Counted from the first letter of the stretch, positions 27,002 to 37,637 are shown. The stretch: DNA of 51,882 nucleotides from an uncultured Thiodictyon sp. (GCF_903946935.1 NZ_CAJAXH010000229.1:1-51882), one strand, 5' to 3'. Translations and numbers: made by a program. The notes: generated by a model from the sequence alone, not told the origin.

Positions 27002-27753
27002 AGATCGAGCGGGTGCTGCAGTGGCTCGACTGCGTCGGCGAGGACCTGACGCTGGTCGGCGGACAGGCGGTGGCCCTGTGGGAGCACATGCTTGGGCTGC
27101 CGGTCATCACCGAGACGGTCGATATCGATTTTCTTGGCGATGCCTCGCAGGCACTCGGGCTGGCGGATGCGCTGAATTATCGCTGCCGTATACCCCAGGC
27201 CCAGGACCCGACGCCGAACACGGCCATCCTCATTGACGGTGCCGGCGTGGTGGTCGCCGACTTTCTGGCCTATGTGGCGGGCGTTAATGAGACGGATATC
27301 CTGCGCCGCCGGGTGCCGCTGACGACCGCCAACGGGCATTCATTCTACGTCCTGCATCCCTTCGACTGTCTTGCCAGTCGGCTTTCCAATATTTCACTTA
27401 TCCCGGGCAAGCGCACGCCCCGCGGCTACAACCAACTACGGGCCGCGATCCGGGTTTGTCACAGCTATCTGTTAAGTCTGATCGCCGCGGGCAAGGCGAG
27501 CGAGGCGATCAAGATGGCCAACCGGGTCTTCGATCTCGCGCTGACCGATGCGGGTAAGCGTACGTTCTTCAATCAAGCGATCGATTTGCTGGACGCCCTG
27601 CCGCCGCCCGCGGCCTTCGGTGTGGACGCCTTTGAGCACGAAAACTACCCCCGCCAGGTGCAGCGGTTGCGGTCGCAGCGTGAACAGTTTGCGCGTTTCT
27701 TGGCGCGTTATGGGGGGCCGGTTGGCGATGGGCCAACGGTGGTTGGGCCTTGA
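26998..27753 (+). CDS. Nucleotidyltransferase-fold protein (AbiEii/MNT-like)
   Basis: The 251-residue protein begins with GTG at 26998-27000. The motif LTLVGGQAVALW followed by TVDIDFLGD is the GG...W / DxD nucleotidyltransferase signature, with a third acidic position at VVVADFLAYV. The C-terminal half is helical (AIKMANRVFDLALTDAGKR). Such proteins occur in type IV and AbiE-like toxin-antitoxin pairs that transfer nucleotides onto tRNA or proteins. The preceding 63-residue gene would be its partner. Toxicity is unproven. Confidence 0.7.
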   Translation: MKIERVLQWLDCVGEDLTLVGGQAVALWEHMLGLPVITETVDIDFLGDASQALGLADALNYRCRIPQAQDPTPNTAILIDGAGVVVADFLAYVAGVNETDILRRRVPLTTANGHSFYVLHPFDCLASRLSNISLIPGKRTPRGYNQLRAAIRVCHSYLLSLIAAGKASEAIKMANRVFDLALTDAGKRTFFNQAIDLLDALPPPAAFGVDAFEHENYPRQVQRLRSQREQFARFLARYGGPVGDGPTVVGP

Positions 27754-28142
27754 TCGGTATTCCGGTTACCCCGCGAGTCATATTCGTTGCGGTCGGGTGG
27801 CCGTTCCTACCCTCGTAGGACCGGCTGCCGGCCGCGACGGGTTGCAGGAAAGCCCTGTGATCGAAACGATGGTCAAGGTCTCGCCGCGCTGCCGAAACTT
27901 GCGCAAGGCTTCCTCACTGGGGCGTGAGCACCACCGCCTTCGGCGCAAAGCGCCTCACAGGTGCGTGACACCACAGAGGGGTGTCAGGAGAAAACGCAGG
28001 GTCGACTGCCGGCGTCGGTCGGCGCGGCACTCGCCGTCGGGGCCGCCGCGCCGACCGACGGGCTCAAGGCAGACATCCATCTGCGATTTCCAATGCCCCT
28101 TCTGCAATTGATTCGGGGCACTGGTTGCCCTAGTCTAGCGTC
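27754..28142. other. Gap with only faint traces of coding sequence
   Basis: No good reading frame fits. On the minus strand around 27863-27944, two frames carry protein-like strings (FAPKAVVLTPQ and EEALRKFRQRGETLTIVSI) that would join with a one-base shift. This hints at a decayed gene I cannot identify. A short gacacc...ggtgtc hairpin lies near 27967-27989. Confidence 0.3.
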
Positions 28143-28370
28143 ATGCCGACCATCGCCCGATTTCCAAACTGCCGTGTCGAGGTTCGGGCGTTGGACCATC
28201 CGCCGCCCCACTTTCACGTTGTGATGTCGGATGGACGCGACAATCTGGTCGAGATCGACACCCTGGCCATGCTCGGCCCGATCCGCGCCCGCGAGATTGC
28301 CCAAGTCCTCGCCTGGGCCATCGAGCACCGGCCGGACCTGATCGCCGAATGGAGAAAATATCACCCATGA
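28143..28370 (+). CDS. DUF4160 protein
   Basis: The 75-residue protein has the DUF4160 pattern: MPTIARFPNCRVEVRALDHP, then PPHFHVVMSDGRDNLVEIDT and a C-terminal WAIEHRPDLIAEWRKY. These proteins commonly pair with DUF2442 genes in predicted toxin-antitoxin or regulatory modules, and the His/Asp-rich PHFHV segment is their hallmark. The gene overlaps the DUF2442 gene by 4 nt (ATGA). No biochemical role is established. Confidence 0.85.
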   Translation: MPTIARFPNCRVEVRALDHPPPHFHVVMSDGRDNLVEIDTLAMLGPIRAREIAQVLAWAIEHRPDLIAEWRKYHP

Positions 28371-28810
28371 GCAGGTACTTTTTCCCTCAGCTTGAGGAGG
28401 TGCACGCCCTCGAGCCCTATCGGTTGCGCACCCGCTGGAGCACGGGGGAGACACTGGAGGTGGAAGTCGGCGACAAGCTTCGGAGCATTCCGGCCCTGGC
28501 ACCCATCCTGGCGCCGGAGGTCTTTGCCACCGCCCATCTTGCCGAATGGGGGGGCAGCGTGGAATGGTTCGATACCGAGTTTGGTGCGGACAATCTGTAC
28601 GCCTGGTCCAAGGAGCAGGCCGGCCTGCCCTCCCATGAGCAGTTCGATGCCTGGATGCGTCGCAACGGCCTGAGCCTGACGACCGCCGCCGAGGCGCTTG
28701 GCCTTTCGCGTCGCATGGTCAGCTACTACCGCACCGCGCAGCGACCCATCCCCAAGACCGTGTGGTTGGCATGCCTGGGGTGGGAGTATCTGCGGCTACG
28801 GACGGCGTAG
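28367..28810 (+). CDS. DUF2442 protein with C-terminal helix-turn-helix
   Basis: The 147-residue protein starts at ATG 28367-28369 inside the end of the DUF4160 gene. Residues 1-70 are the DUF2442 domain (EEVHALEPYRLRTRWSTGE, then VEVGDKLRSIPALAPILAP). The C-terminal third is an HTH of the XRE/Cro type (WMRRNGLSLTTAAEALGLSR, then MVSYYRTAQRPIPKTVWLAC). It probably binds DNA and autoregulates the pair. Confidence 0.85.
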   Translation: MSRYFFPQLEEVHALEPYRLRTRWSTGETLEVEVGDKLRSIPALAPILAPEVFATAHLAEWGGSVEWFDTEFGADNLYAWSKEQAGLPSHEQFDAWMRRNGLSLTTAAEALGLSRRMVSYYRTAQRPIPKTVWLACLGWEYLRLRTA

Positions 28811-28986
28811 CGGCAACGATGCTAGATACTGGCAGTTTGCCCCGTCGATCTGAAACCCGTCCGGCGCCGGCCAGCGCAAGCATTACAGGGAGGTTAAGGT
28901 GCATGCCACGATGCGTGAGATGGGCACGACACCGCGTCGCATCCACCCAACTCGGACCTAGCGTGGATGAGCCGCGCTTGTCCGCG

Positions 28987-29727
28987 CTATGTGCTCTCTT
29001 TCTCTATAAACTCGCGAATTTCCGGGTCCAGTTCATGCGCGAGGATCTCTGCTGTGGTGCATGCGTCAAGACCACCTGATTGGATAAGATGGTTAAGCGC
29101 GTTGAAACGCCATCCATCGTCGTCGTGGTGGGAAACAATTGAACGAAGAAAAGAGAAAGCCTCCGTTTGGTGGTGGCGAAGGGCGTATGCAACGAATGCG
29201 TCCCACTCATCGAACGCAACAGGTTCAAGCGCGCCAATGATGTCCTCGGGAGGCGCCTTTTTATGCAGCAGGCGAACCGCAAGGGCAAGTTCTTTTCGAA
29301 AAACCCAGTCGTGCGGGTATATCTGCCGTGCAAGTGGCAACCACTTGTATGTCAACGCTTGCTTCACAGTCATGATTCGGACTTCGGTCGCAGCGGCAGC
29401 AGCGCGTCGAACGGCAGCGGCAGTAAAGCCGACGGGCGCAACGAGGAGCCCGATGTCGGCGCCGATGTCGTCGACCATGCCAATGAAAGCCTCGGTATCC
29501 TTGACATCCACCTTCGTCTTATGCCGTTTTGCATCAGCAATAAGAAAAGGGCGGGAATCCCCAAACCGGTATGCCGCTGCGTCCAGTTGCCGCTTCACAA
29601 GGCTGAATCTCCCTAGAAACCTATGCTCATGGCTGCCTTCGGTGCCGTGCACCGATACCGCCACCCGGTGAAAATCGAGGCGAAGTTTCTCAAGTACTGC
29701 GCATTCGTAATCTGCCGGGCTGATCAT
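28987..29727 (-). CDS. PD-(D/E)XK restriction-endonuclease-like protein
   Basis: The 246-residue protein has an N-terminal nuclease-like core in the Mrr/RE style: RQLDAAAYRFGDSRPFLIAD followed by AKRHK supplies the Asp and the (D/E)xK-type pair, followed by VDDIGADIGLLVAP. The C-terminal half is helical (FRKELALAVRLLHKK, FDEWDAFVAYALRHHQTEAF) with no known domain. It is AT-richer than its neighbours. The upstream gap 28811-28986 holds nothing clear. It may be a lone defence nuclease or a DNA-repair enzyme; no methyltransferase is next to it. Confidence 0.65.
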   Translation of the reverse strand: MISPADYECAVLEKLRLDFHRVAVSVHGTEGSHEHRFLGRFSLVKRQLDAAAYRFGDSRPFLIADAKRHKTKVDVKDTEAFIGMVDDIGADIGLLVAPVGFTAAAVRRAAAAATEVRIMTVKQALTYKWLPLARQIYPHDWVFRKELALAVRLLHKKAPPEDIIGALEPVAFDEWDAFVAYALRHHQTEAFSFLRSIVSHHDDDGWRFNALNHLIQSGGLDACTTAEILAHELDPEIREFIEKEST

Positions 29728-29748
29728 TATCCCTCGAATACACGTGGC

Positions 29749-30219
29749 CTATTGCGGCCAAAATGTCTCGGACAAAACTTGCTCGATAGTGTATGGGCAG
29801 TCCGGCGGAAAGCTCGCCTCCGGCAGGCCGGTCTCGCCGATCGCGTTGGCGCGGGCCAGGTGGTAGACGGCATCCAAGTGACGCGGTGTCTCGGGGACCA
29901 GGCTGGGGCTGTCCGCCAGGATGCCGCGGATCGCGGCCCGGGCGTTGAGGACCGAGAGACGCCAACTGGCGCCACGCAGGCCAGGCTGGTACTGCCACTT
30001 GAGCAGGTGGGTCACCAGGACCCGCAGGTGACTACCCAAGGATCGCCGCTCACTCTTACCCAAGTCTTCAAGCTCCTCGGCCAGGTGTTGTGCATCGACT
30101 TCGGACAAGCGACCTGCCCGCAACAGGGCGGCGTTATCGAGCGCCCAGGCCACCAGGTCCACCTCGTAGTCCCGGTAGTTCGGGGCGGCGGGGCGAACGC
30201 GTTTCTGTAAATTGCTCAT
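29749..30219 (-). CDS. DUF29 family protein
   Basis: The 156-residue protein matches DUF29: YEVDLVAWALDNAALLRAGR, then HLAEELEDLGKSERRSLGSH, LRVLVTHLLKWQYQP and SWRLSVLNARAAIRGILAD. DUF29 is abundant in cyanobacteria and several proteobacteria and is of unknown function, often scattered near mobile DNA. The nuclease gene follows on the same strand, 21 bp downstream, so co-transcription is possible. The ATG at 30217-30219 is used. Confidence 0.88.
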   Translation of the reverse strand: MSNLQKRVRPAAPNYRDYEVDLVAWALDNAALLRAGRLSEVDAQHLAEELEDLGKSERRSLGSHLRVLVTHLLKWQYQPGLRGASWRLSVLNARAAIRGILADSPSLVPETPRHLDAVYHLARANAIGETGLPEASFPPDCPYTIEQVLSETFWPQ

Positions 30220-30313
30220 AAGCAGAATACGATCACTGTGTGTTCGCTGGTCAAGCGGAGCGTTCTCCGCGCTGTGGTGGAAGCGCTACGCTTATCCACC
30301 CTACGTCCGGTGA

Positions 30314-30376
30314 AGGGCGCTGGTCCGCACAGCGGACCCTACGGGCTGTAGGGCCCGCTGTGCGGACCAGCGCCCT
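30314..30376. repeat. Palindromic element, family 1, copy 2 (core only)
   Basis: This is a 63-bp near-perfect palindrome: arms of about 29 bp at 30314-30342 and 30348-30376 (one mismatch) around a 5-base loop. It contains both palindromes of the family (tggtccgcacagcggaccc and its mirror). The outer arms of the 231-378 copy are absent. It lies between htpG and DUF29 and may act as a hairpin. Confidence 0.8.
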
Positions 30377-30423
30377 GAAAGACCGCCCTCCCTGGCACTG
30401 GATGACGGCATCCTGCCGCCATG

Positions 30424-30451
30424 ACGGCGCCGCACCTGGGTGCGGCGCCGT
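30424..30451 (-). terminator. Strong GC hairpin after htpG
   Basis: acggcgccgcac ... gtgcggcgccgt form a 12-13 bp stem 5 bp past the htpG stop. No T-run follows, so it is either an imperfect terminator or an mRNA-end stabiliser. Confidence 0.6.
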
Positions 30452-30456
30452 GGGCC

Positions 30457-32400
30457 TCAGCCCCCGGCCAGCAGCACGTTCATCATCAAGCTGTTGAGTC
30501 GCCCGACGAAGGCCGCCGGGTCGTCCAACTGGCCGCCCTCGGCGAGCTGCGCTTGGTCTAGCAGGATCAGCCCCAGGTCGGTGAAGCGGGTCTCGTCGGT
30601 CTCCGCCTCCAGGCGCTTGACCAGCGGGTGGTCCAGGTTGACCTCGAGCGTCGGGCGCTGCTTGGGGGCGTCCTGCCCCACGGCCTTGAGCACCCGGGCC
30701 AGGTTGGAGCTCATGTCATACTCGCCTACCACCAGACAGGCCGGGGAGTCGACCAGACGGGCGCTGGGGCGCACCTGATCCACCCGCTCGCCCAGGGCGG
30801 TCTTCAGACGCTCCAGCAGGGGGCCGTGCTCCTTGGCCGCCTCTTCGGTCTTGGCCTTTTCCTCGGCATCGGCCAGCGTGCCCAGGTCCAGATTGCCCTT
30901 GGTGACCGACTGGAGGTGCTTGCCCTTGTATTCGCTCAGATGATTGACCAGCCACTCGTCCACCCGGTCGGACAGCAGCAACACCTCGACACCCTTCTTG
31001 CGGAAGACCTCCAGGTGCGGGCTGTGGCGGGCGGCGGCCGGGCTGTCGGCGGTGATGAAATAGACCTTGTCCTGGCCCTCCTTCATCCGCTCGAGATAGC
31101 CGTCCAGCGACTCGGTCTGGGCCTCGCCCTCGCTGTTGGTGGTGGCAAAGCGCATCAGCCCGGCGAGGCGCTCACGGTTGGCGAAGTCCTCCGCTGGCCC
31201 CTCCTTGATCACCCGACCGAACTCCTTCCAGAACTCGGCATACTTCTCCGGCTCGTCCGTGGCCAGGGTCTCCAGCACGCCCAGGACCCGCTTGGTGTTG
31301 GCCTGGCGGATGGTGTCGATCTTGCGGTTGTGCTGGAGCAGTTCGCGCGAGACGTTTAGCGGCAGGTCGTCGGAGTCCACCACGCCCTTGATGAAGCGCA
31401 GGTAGTGGGGCAGCAGCTTGTCCGCCTGGTCCATGATGAAGACGCGGCGCACATACAGCTTGATGCCGTGCTTCTGATCGCGGTCCCACAGGTCCCAGGG
31501 GGCCTTCTTGGGGACGAAGAGCAGCGTGGTGTACTCGTTGGTCCCCTCCACCCGGTTGTGGGCATAGGCGAGCGGCGGCTCGTAATCGTGTGAGATGTGC
31601 TTGTAGAAGTCCTGGTACTCCTCCTCGGTCACATCGGCCTTGTTGCGCATCCACAGCGCGGTGCCGCGGTTGACCTTTTCCCACTCGGGAGCCTTGGTTT
31701 CCGGCGTCGCCTTCTCCTCGCCTTCCTCCTCGTCTTCAGGACTGTCGTGGTGCTCCTTCAGCATTTCCACCGGCAGGGTGATGTGGTCGGAGAACTTGCC
31801 GATGATGGAGCGCAGGCGCCAGGCGTCCAGAAACTCCTTCTCGTCCTCCTTCAGGTGCAGGGTGACGTCGGTGCCGCGGCCGGCCCGCTCCACCGTCTCC
31901 AGGGTGTAGGCGCCGCGACCGTCGGACTCCCAGCGCACCGCATGCTCGTCGCCCAGACCGGCGCGACGCGAGGTCAGGGTGACCTTGTCGGCGACGATGA
32001 AGGTCGAGTAGAAGCCGACGCCGAACTGGCCGATGAGCTGGCTGTCCTTGGCCTGGTCGCCGGTCATCTTCTCGAAGAAGCGGCGGGTGCCGGAACTGGC
32101 GATGCTGCCGATGGTCTCGACCACCTCTTGGCGGCTCAAGCCGATGCCGTTGTCCGACACCGTCAGGGTGCCGGCTTCGGGGTCGACCGTGACGCGGATC
32201 CGCAACTCACCGTCGCCCTCTAACAGCCCCTCGTCGCTCAGGGACTCGAACCGCAGTTTTTCCGCCGCGTCCGAGGCGTTGGAGATCAACTCGCGCAGGA
32301 AGATCTCCTTGTTTGAATAGAGTGAGCGGATCACCAGGTCCAGTACCTGGCTCACCTCCGCCTTAAACTCCAGTGTTTCCTTATGCGCTTCGACAGTCAT
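30457..32400 (-). CDS. htpG: Molecular chaperone HtpG (Hsp90)
   Basis: The start is ATG at 32398-32400 ([20 protein letters not shown]), with AGGAAAG upstream; the longer frame to 32556 is rejected. The 647-residue protein has the GHKL N-terminal ATPase ([41 protein letters not shown]), the middle domain ([38 protein letters not shown]) and the dimerising C-terminus, with no MEEVD tail, as in bacteria. It is a general chaperone folding stress and client proteins. No clear heat-shock promoter can be read upstream. Confidence 0.97.
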   Translation of the reverse strand: MTVEAHKETLEFKAEVSQVLDLVIRSLYSNKEIFLRELISNASDAAEKLRFESLSDEGLLEGDGELRIRVTVDPEAGTLTVSDNGIGLSRQEVVETIGSIASSGTRRFFEKMTGDQAKDSQLIGQFGVGFYSTFIVADKVTLTSRRAGLGDEHAVRWESDGRGAYTLETVERAGRGTDVTLHLKEDEKEFLDAWRLRSIIGKFSDHITLPVEMLKEHHDSPEDEEEGEEKATPETKAPEWEKVNRGTALWMRNKADVTEEEYQDFYKHISHDYEPPLAYAHNRVEGTNEYTTLLFVPKKAPWDLWDRDQKHGIKLYVRRVFIMDQADKLLPHYLRFIKGVVDSDDLPLNVSRELLQHNRKIDTIRQANTKRVLGVLETLATDEPEKYAEFWKEFGRVIKEGPAEDFANRERLAGLMRFATTNSEGEAQTESLDGYLERMKEGQDKVYFITADSPAAARHSPHLEVFRKKGVEVLLLSDRVDEWLVNHLSEYKGKHLQSVTKGNLDLGTLADAEEKAKTEEAAKEHGPLLERLKTALGERVDQVRPSARLVDSPACLVVGEYDMSSNLARVLKAVGQDAPKQRPTLEVNLDHPLVKRLEAETDETRFTDLGLILLDQAQLAEGGQLDDPAAFVGRLNSLMMNVLLAGG

Positions 32401-32510
32401 ACGCTTTCCTACCTCTTTGAGAACGATTTGGTGTTTGTTTGCCGGCGGGCCGGCCGCTGCCGAGCCCGCCTGGGACGCGGCGGCGGCTAGACGGGGGCCG
32501 CAACCGGTTA

Positions 32511-32538
32511 TTGTCGCACGCCTGGCCCGGGCTACAAT
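32511..32538 (+). promoter_or_regulatory. Possible sigma-70 promoter for pgm
   Basis: TTGTCG and TACAAT are separated by 16 bases, about 108 bp upstream of pgm in the divergent htpG-pgm region. The -10 is a good match and the -35 is fair. Confidence 0.45.
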
Positions 32539-32616
32539 CCGGACTTCCCGGCCCATGGCGGCGGGGGCCGCGGCCGCTCGCGCGCCGAGCCCCCGGTCCG
32601 AGCCGTATCAATGTAG

Positions 32617-34281
<1,665 letters not shown>

Positions 34282-34378
34282 TGCAGTTGCGACGCCAGGG
34301 ATGGCGCGCTTCGATGGCCGGTTTGGCGAAGATGGCGAGTAAGATGTAATCGCGCCTGGCGCCCTGTTTTGTCAGATA

Positions 34379-34837
34379 TTATCTCCATTTCTTTCTGGGC
34401 GTGACATTGCGGGCGCGCCTGCCTTTCTCACCATTTTCAGGACTCATCGTTGAATCTGGCTCTTTTTCTTCCCCCCGCCTCGCAATGGCGATAAAAGCGC
34501 TCACCATGACGATCAAATACACCAGGAACGCAATCAGGTAGAAAATAGCGATGTCCGCGTACTGGGATGATGTATACTGGTTGGAAACCGCTGCGCTGAA
34601 TAGGCCGGGAATAAACGATAGAACGGCGCCCGTAAGGTAAATGGCCATCAGAACGCCTGTGCGCACTTTGGTCTCTCTGGCCATGACCCACGCTGCAATA
34701 GCGACTGCCATGCCAACCATCAAGATCGGAACAGTGAAAATCGGTATCGCCATCCCCATGTCGCTGGCGCTGGCAGGATACGTCGATGTCATGCTAAAAA
34801 ATGCTAGCATCCATCTGCGAAGGTGATTGGTTTTCAT
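34379..34837 (-). CDS. Small membrane protein of unknown function
   Basis: The start is ATG at 34835-34837 after an AGGA site (a longer frame to 34879 is less likely). At 152 residues it has an N-terminal hydrophobic signal-like stretch and three further helices (about 33-53, 62-80, 93-115) before a charged tail (RRGEEKEPDSTMSPENGEK). It is AT-richer than its neighbours. No motif is recognised. A decayed membrane gene follows 56 bp upstream on the same strand. Confidence 0.65.
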   Translation of the reverse strand: MKTNHLRRWMLAFFSMTSTYPASASDMGMAIPIFTVPILMVGMAVAIAAWVMARETKVRTGVLMAIYLTGAVLSFIPGLFSAAVSNQYTSSQYADIAIFYLIAFLVYLIVMVSAFIAIARRGEEKEPDSTMSPENGEKGRRARNVTPRKKWR

Positions 34838-34893
34838 TGAATTCCTGCTCCAATTCCTGATGTTAAGGTTAATAGCCATAGAAGGTGTGTCTG

Positions 34894-35058
34894 TTAGTTG
34901 TGAGCGACAAATATAACAAGAAATGCCAATGCGAAGAGGGCAACGGAGTAGCCAAGGTAAAGCCCGAACCCAATGAGTAATGGCGTGGTCCAGTCACGTC
35001 GTGGGTAGGAAGTGCCATAGCGCTCCTTGATATATTTGGCCTGTGCCTGGGCGCTCTC
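34894..35058 (-). pseudogene. Truncated C-terminal fragment of a membrane protein
   Basis: The minus strand reads about 54 residues ending with AKYIKERYGTSYPRRDWTTP and a hydrophobic helix GLYLGYSVALFALAFLVIFV before a stop at 34894-34896. The frame has no start codon, because its upstream end runs into the palindromic repeat at 35058-35163. It is best read as the tail of a gene cut by that repeat. Confidence 0.6.
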
Positions 35059-35163
35059 TCGTTCCCACGCTCCAGCGTGGGAATGCCGGGCGGGCGCTCC
35101 GCGTCCGTTCGGCTCATGGACGCGGAGCGCCCGCGCTTGCTCCCACGCAGGAGCGCGGGAGCC
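35058..35163. repeat. Palindromic repeat, family 3
   Basis: There are two hairpins in series: gttcccacgct / agcgtgggaat at about 35061-35083, and gggcgctccgcgtcc / ggacgcggagcgccc at 35092-35106 and 35118-35132. The gttcccacgctccagcgtgg core resembles a repeat seen in many gammaproteobacterial genomes, though I cannot compare copies here. Confidence 0.65.
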
Positions 35164-35170
35164 AGGCTAA

Positions 35171-36106
35171 TCATCGATTCTTGCGCTCGGTCAGCGCGAT
35201 TTCATAGATGTTGGGCCAGCACTTTCCGGTTACCAGCAGGCGCTTGGTCGCCGGGTTGTAGGCGATGCCGTTGAGCACCAGCGGATAGACCAGCACCGCG
35301 GGTTCTGGATTGATGCCGGTGAGGTCGATCCAGGCGGCGATCTTGCCGGTCGCGGGGGCGATGACTGCAATAAAATTGGTTTGCCAGACATTGGCATAGA
35401 GCTTGCCGTCTGCATATTCCAATTCGTTCAGAAACCCGACCGGGCCAACCGCGTCGGTGACAAAGATGCGGCGCACCTGCTGTTCGGATTTCGGGTCGAG
35501 AAATTGGATGGCGGACGAGCCATCGCTCATGATCAGGTGCCGACCATCGGTGGTGAGCCCCCAGCCCTGGGTGACGTAGCGGAAGCCCCCATGGCGCTCC
35601 AAGGTGGCTTGATCGTAGAGGTAGCCGGTGTTCTCGAGGTAGGTCAATTGGTAGACGCGTCCGTCCAGCACGGTGACGCCTTCGCCGAAATAGCGTGAGT
35701 CCAAACTGGCCTCATGGAGTATGCGCCCGCTGGCCGGCTCCCACTGCCGCACCTTCGACTGACCATAGAGCCCAGTCCCCTCGTAGAAGGTGCCGTTCAA
35801 CATGACCAGGCCCTCGGTGTAGGAGGTTCGATCGTGCGGATAGGTGTGAACGACGCGGTAGCCATACACCGGGATGGCGGTCTGGTTGAGGACCCGCTCG
35901 GGGGTCAATTCGACATGGTCGTGCTCGCCCCCGGCCTGGACGCCGGCACTCAGGAGCACGCCGCTCAACAGCAACAGCAACAGCAGCCAGCCCCAAGCGC
36001 TCGCCAGGCGGCCGTCAGATCGGGCTGCGCTGGGAAATCGCGAGTGCGTGGGCCACACCGTGGATGACACCAATGAAAGGCGGTAACGCCGGAGTGAATG
36101 GCTCAT
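35171..36106 (-). CDS. Glutamine cyclotransferase (glutaminyl-peptide cyclase)
   Basis: The 311-residue protein has a signal or membrane anchor (residues 38-58) and a five-bladed beta-propeller of the plant/bacterial glutamine cyclotransferase type. Motifs are YPHDRTSYTEGLVMLNGTFY (active-site Glu), EGTGLYGQSKVRQWE, YFGEGVTVLDGRVYQLTYLE, and NELEYADGKLYANVWQTNFI, then a late YPLVLNGIAYNPATKRLLVT. It converts N-terminal glutamine to pyroglutamate, presumably in the periplasm. It is on the same strand as the PilZ-like gene upstream. Confidence 0.9.
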   Translation of the reverse strand: MSHSLRRYRLSLVSSTVWPTHSRFPSAARSDGRLASAWGWLLLLLLLSGVLLSAGVQAGGEHDHVELTPERVLNQTAIPVYGYRVVHTYPHDRTSYTEGLVMLNGTFYEGTGLYGQSKVRQWEPASGRILHEASLDSRYFGEGVTVLDGRVYQLTYLENTGYLYDQATLERHGGFRYVTQGWGLTTDGRHLIMSDGSSAIQFLDPKSEQQVRRIFVTDAVGPVGFLNELEYADGKLYANVWQTNFIAVIAPATGKIAAWIDLTGINPEPAVLVYPLVLNGIAYNPATKRLLVTGKCWPNIYEIALTERKNR

Positions 36107-36127
36107 GATGACGCACCCCAGTGCAGG

Positions 36128-36421
36128 CTATTCGAGATATTCGACGCCAATCTTTGAGATGCCCTCTCCCAGGTCCCTGATCCAGCGGATCTCGGCCGTG
36201 AGCGGTCCCAGGCGATCGACCCGCACCATGCAGACCATCCCCTCTTTGAGCCAGTCCTGGTGCAGGGCGATCAGCCCGCAGCCGGTCAACGCCTCGTTGA
36301 CGATCAAGGCGGAGAGGACGGGCGTAAAATGCCGCGTATCTTCGTACACGCTCGGGTCGAGCCAGGCCACGGCGCCTTCGTTGGGCAGAAAGCGCATGCC
36401 TTGGCGATCAGGGTATTCCAC
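36128..36421 (-). CDS. Small PilZ-like protein
   Basis: The 97-residue protein begins with GTG at 36419-36421 after a GAGGA site eight bases upstream. The layout LIVNEALTGCGLIAL, GMVCMVRVDRLGPL, AEIRWIRDLGEG and ISKIGVEYLE matches the beta-barrel of PilZ domains. However, the RxxxR and D/NxSxxG c-di-GMP-binding residues are not obvious. It may be a degenerate PilZ. It lies 21 bp upstream of the cyclotransferase gene. Confidence 0.65.
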   Translation of the reverse strand: MEYPDRQGMRFLPNEGAVAWLDPSVYEDTRHFTPVLSALIVNEALTGCGLIALHQDWLKEGMVCMVRVDRLGPLTAEIRWIRDLGEGISKIGVEYLE

Positions 36422-36486
36422 TATTACGTCCTCAGGTGATTATTGTGATGAAACCTACGCACGCGAGTACCAGCCGCCGAAGCAGC

Positions 36487-37515
36487 TCACTGGCCTTTGC
36501 GGAGTTCGGAAAATTCCTCGAGCGCCGTCTTGATGGGTATTGCAAAGCCAAGCCCCGAATCGACCTCCGGGTCGGCGTTCGCGCTGAGCTTGATCGTGAC
36601 GATCCCGACCACCTTGCCGTCTTCCGTCACCATGGGCCCGCCACTGTTGCCGGGCTGGACCTTGGCGTTGGTTGCCAATAGGCCCTGGACATCGCCGGTG
36701 TAGTCGCCGCTGCTGATTTGGTCGAGCTTGCCGAGGGGGCTGCCGATGACATACACCTTTTCCGCATCGCGCAGACCGCGCTCGTTCAGCGGCGCAATAA
36801 AGGGGGTGTTATAACCCTTGAGTCGCAGCAGGGCTAAATCCTGCCGCTCACTGAGTCCCACCAGCTCTGCCGTTAGCTTGGTGCCGTCCTTCAACTCGAT
36901 CTTAAAAGAGTTTGCACTGGCCAAGCGACTGTTGAGCCGATCAAGCTCGTGGCGGGCCTCCCCATACCGCGCGGACGCCTCCTGCTCCCACTTGGCAATG
37001 CGGTCGTACATCGCCGGGTTGCCGCGTCTGGAGTGAGTGACCAGTTGCCGTTGGACTTCGGCGAGGAGCTCCCCAGCCTTTTCCATCCGTTGGTCAACCT
37101 GCTTGCGCCAATCCTTGGGCGGGCGCACAACGTGTCGATTGGTCAAGATCAGACCGTCGCCGGTCACAAAAAAACCGGACCCGCTGCCGATCCAGGTTTC
37201 AATCTTGACCGCGGCCAGCCGGCAATGCGCAATCGGCGTGGCCGTTTGCTGCGGGTCGAGCCTGGCGGCCAGATCCCGGTCCACGACGGCGACCTCAGGC
37301 GCGTGACTTGCGGCAGCGGGCTGGGCCGCCGGCAGCGGGACGGAGCCCGGCGGCGGTCGGTCGGTAAACTGCCAACGGCCATCCGCGTCCAGGGACTTGT
37401 AGACCTCGCCGCACGCCCCTCCAACCCCGCCGAACCAGAGTGTCAGCGCGGCCAAGATGACGGCAGCCGGCCGCGAGTGTTGGCGGCTAATCGTCACGCG
37501 GGTGGAATGGGTCAT
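36487..37515 (-). CDS. Trypsin-like (S1C) protease with DUF4124 and helical insertion
   Basis: The ATG at 37513-37515 gives a 342-residue exported protein with a signal peptide (residues 10-37). A DUF4124 segment follows (EVYKSLDADGRWQFTDRPPP). The chymotrypsin fold carries His128 in ILTNRHVV, Asp226 in ERQDLALLRL and Ser291 in VQPGNSGGPMV, so the catalytic triad is complete. About 100 residues separate His and Asp, against about 30 in DegP, because of a charged helical or coiled-coil insertion (KDWRKQVDQRMEKAGELLAE to RLNSRLAS). No PDZ domain is present. Confidence 0.9.
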   Translation of the reverse strand: MTHSTRVTISRQHSRPAAVILAALTLWFGGVGGACGEVYKSLDADGRWQFTDRPPPGSVPLPAAQPAAASHAPEVAVVDRDLAARLDPQQTATPIAHCRLAAVKIETWIGSGSGFFVTGDGLILTNRHVVRPPKDWRKQVDQRMEKAGELLAEVQRQLVTHSRRGNPAMYDRIAKWEQEASARYGEARHELDRLNSRLASANSFKIELKDGTKLTAELVGLSERQDLALLRLKGYNTPFIAPLNERGLRDAEKVYVIGSPLGKLDQISSGDYTGDVQGLLATNAKVQPGNSGGPMVTEDGKVVGIVTIKLSANADPEVDSGLGFAIPIKTALEEFSELRKGQ

Positions 37516-37637
37516 CGCAACGAGTCCCCCAACAAGGCCGCGATGCCGCCGGCCAGGACCAAATAACAGGGGAGCCGAAATTGCAACTGCATTGAGATAA
37601 GCATGCAATAATGCGGCGCTAAGTTATCGGGGAAACG

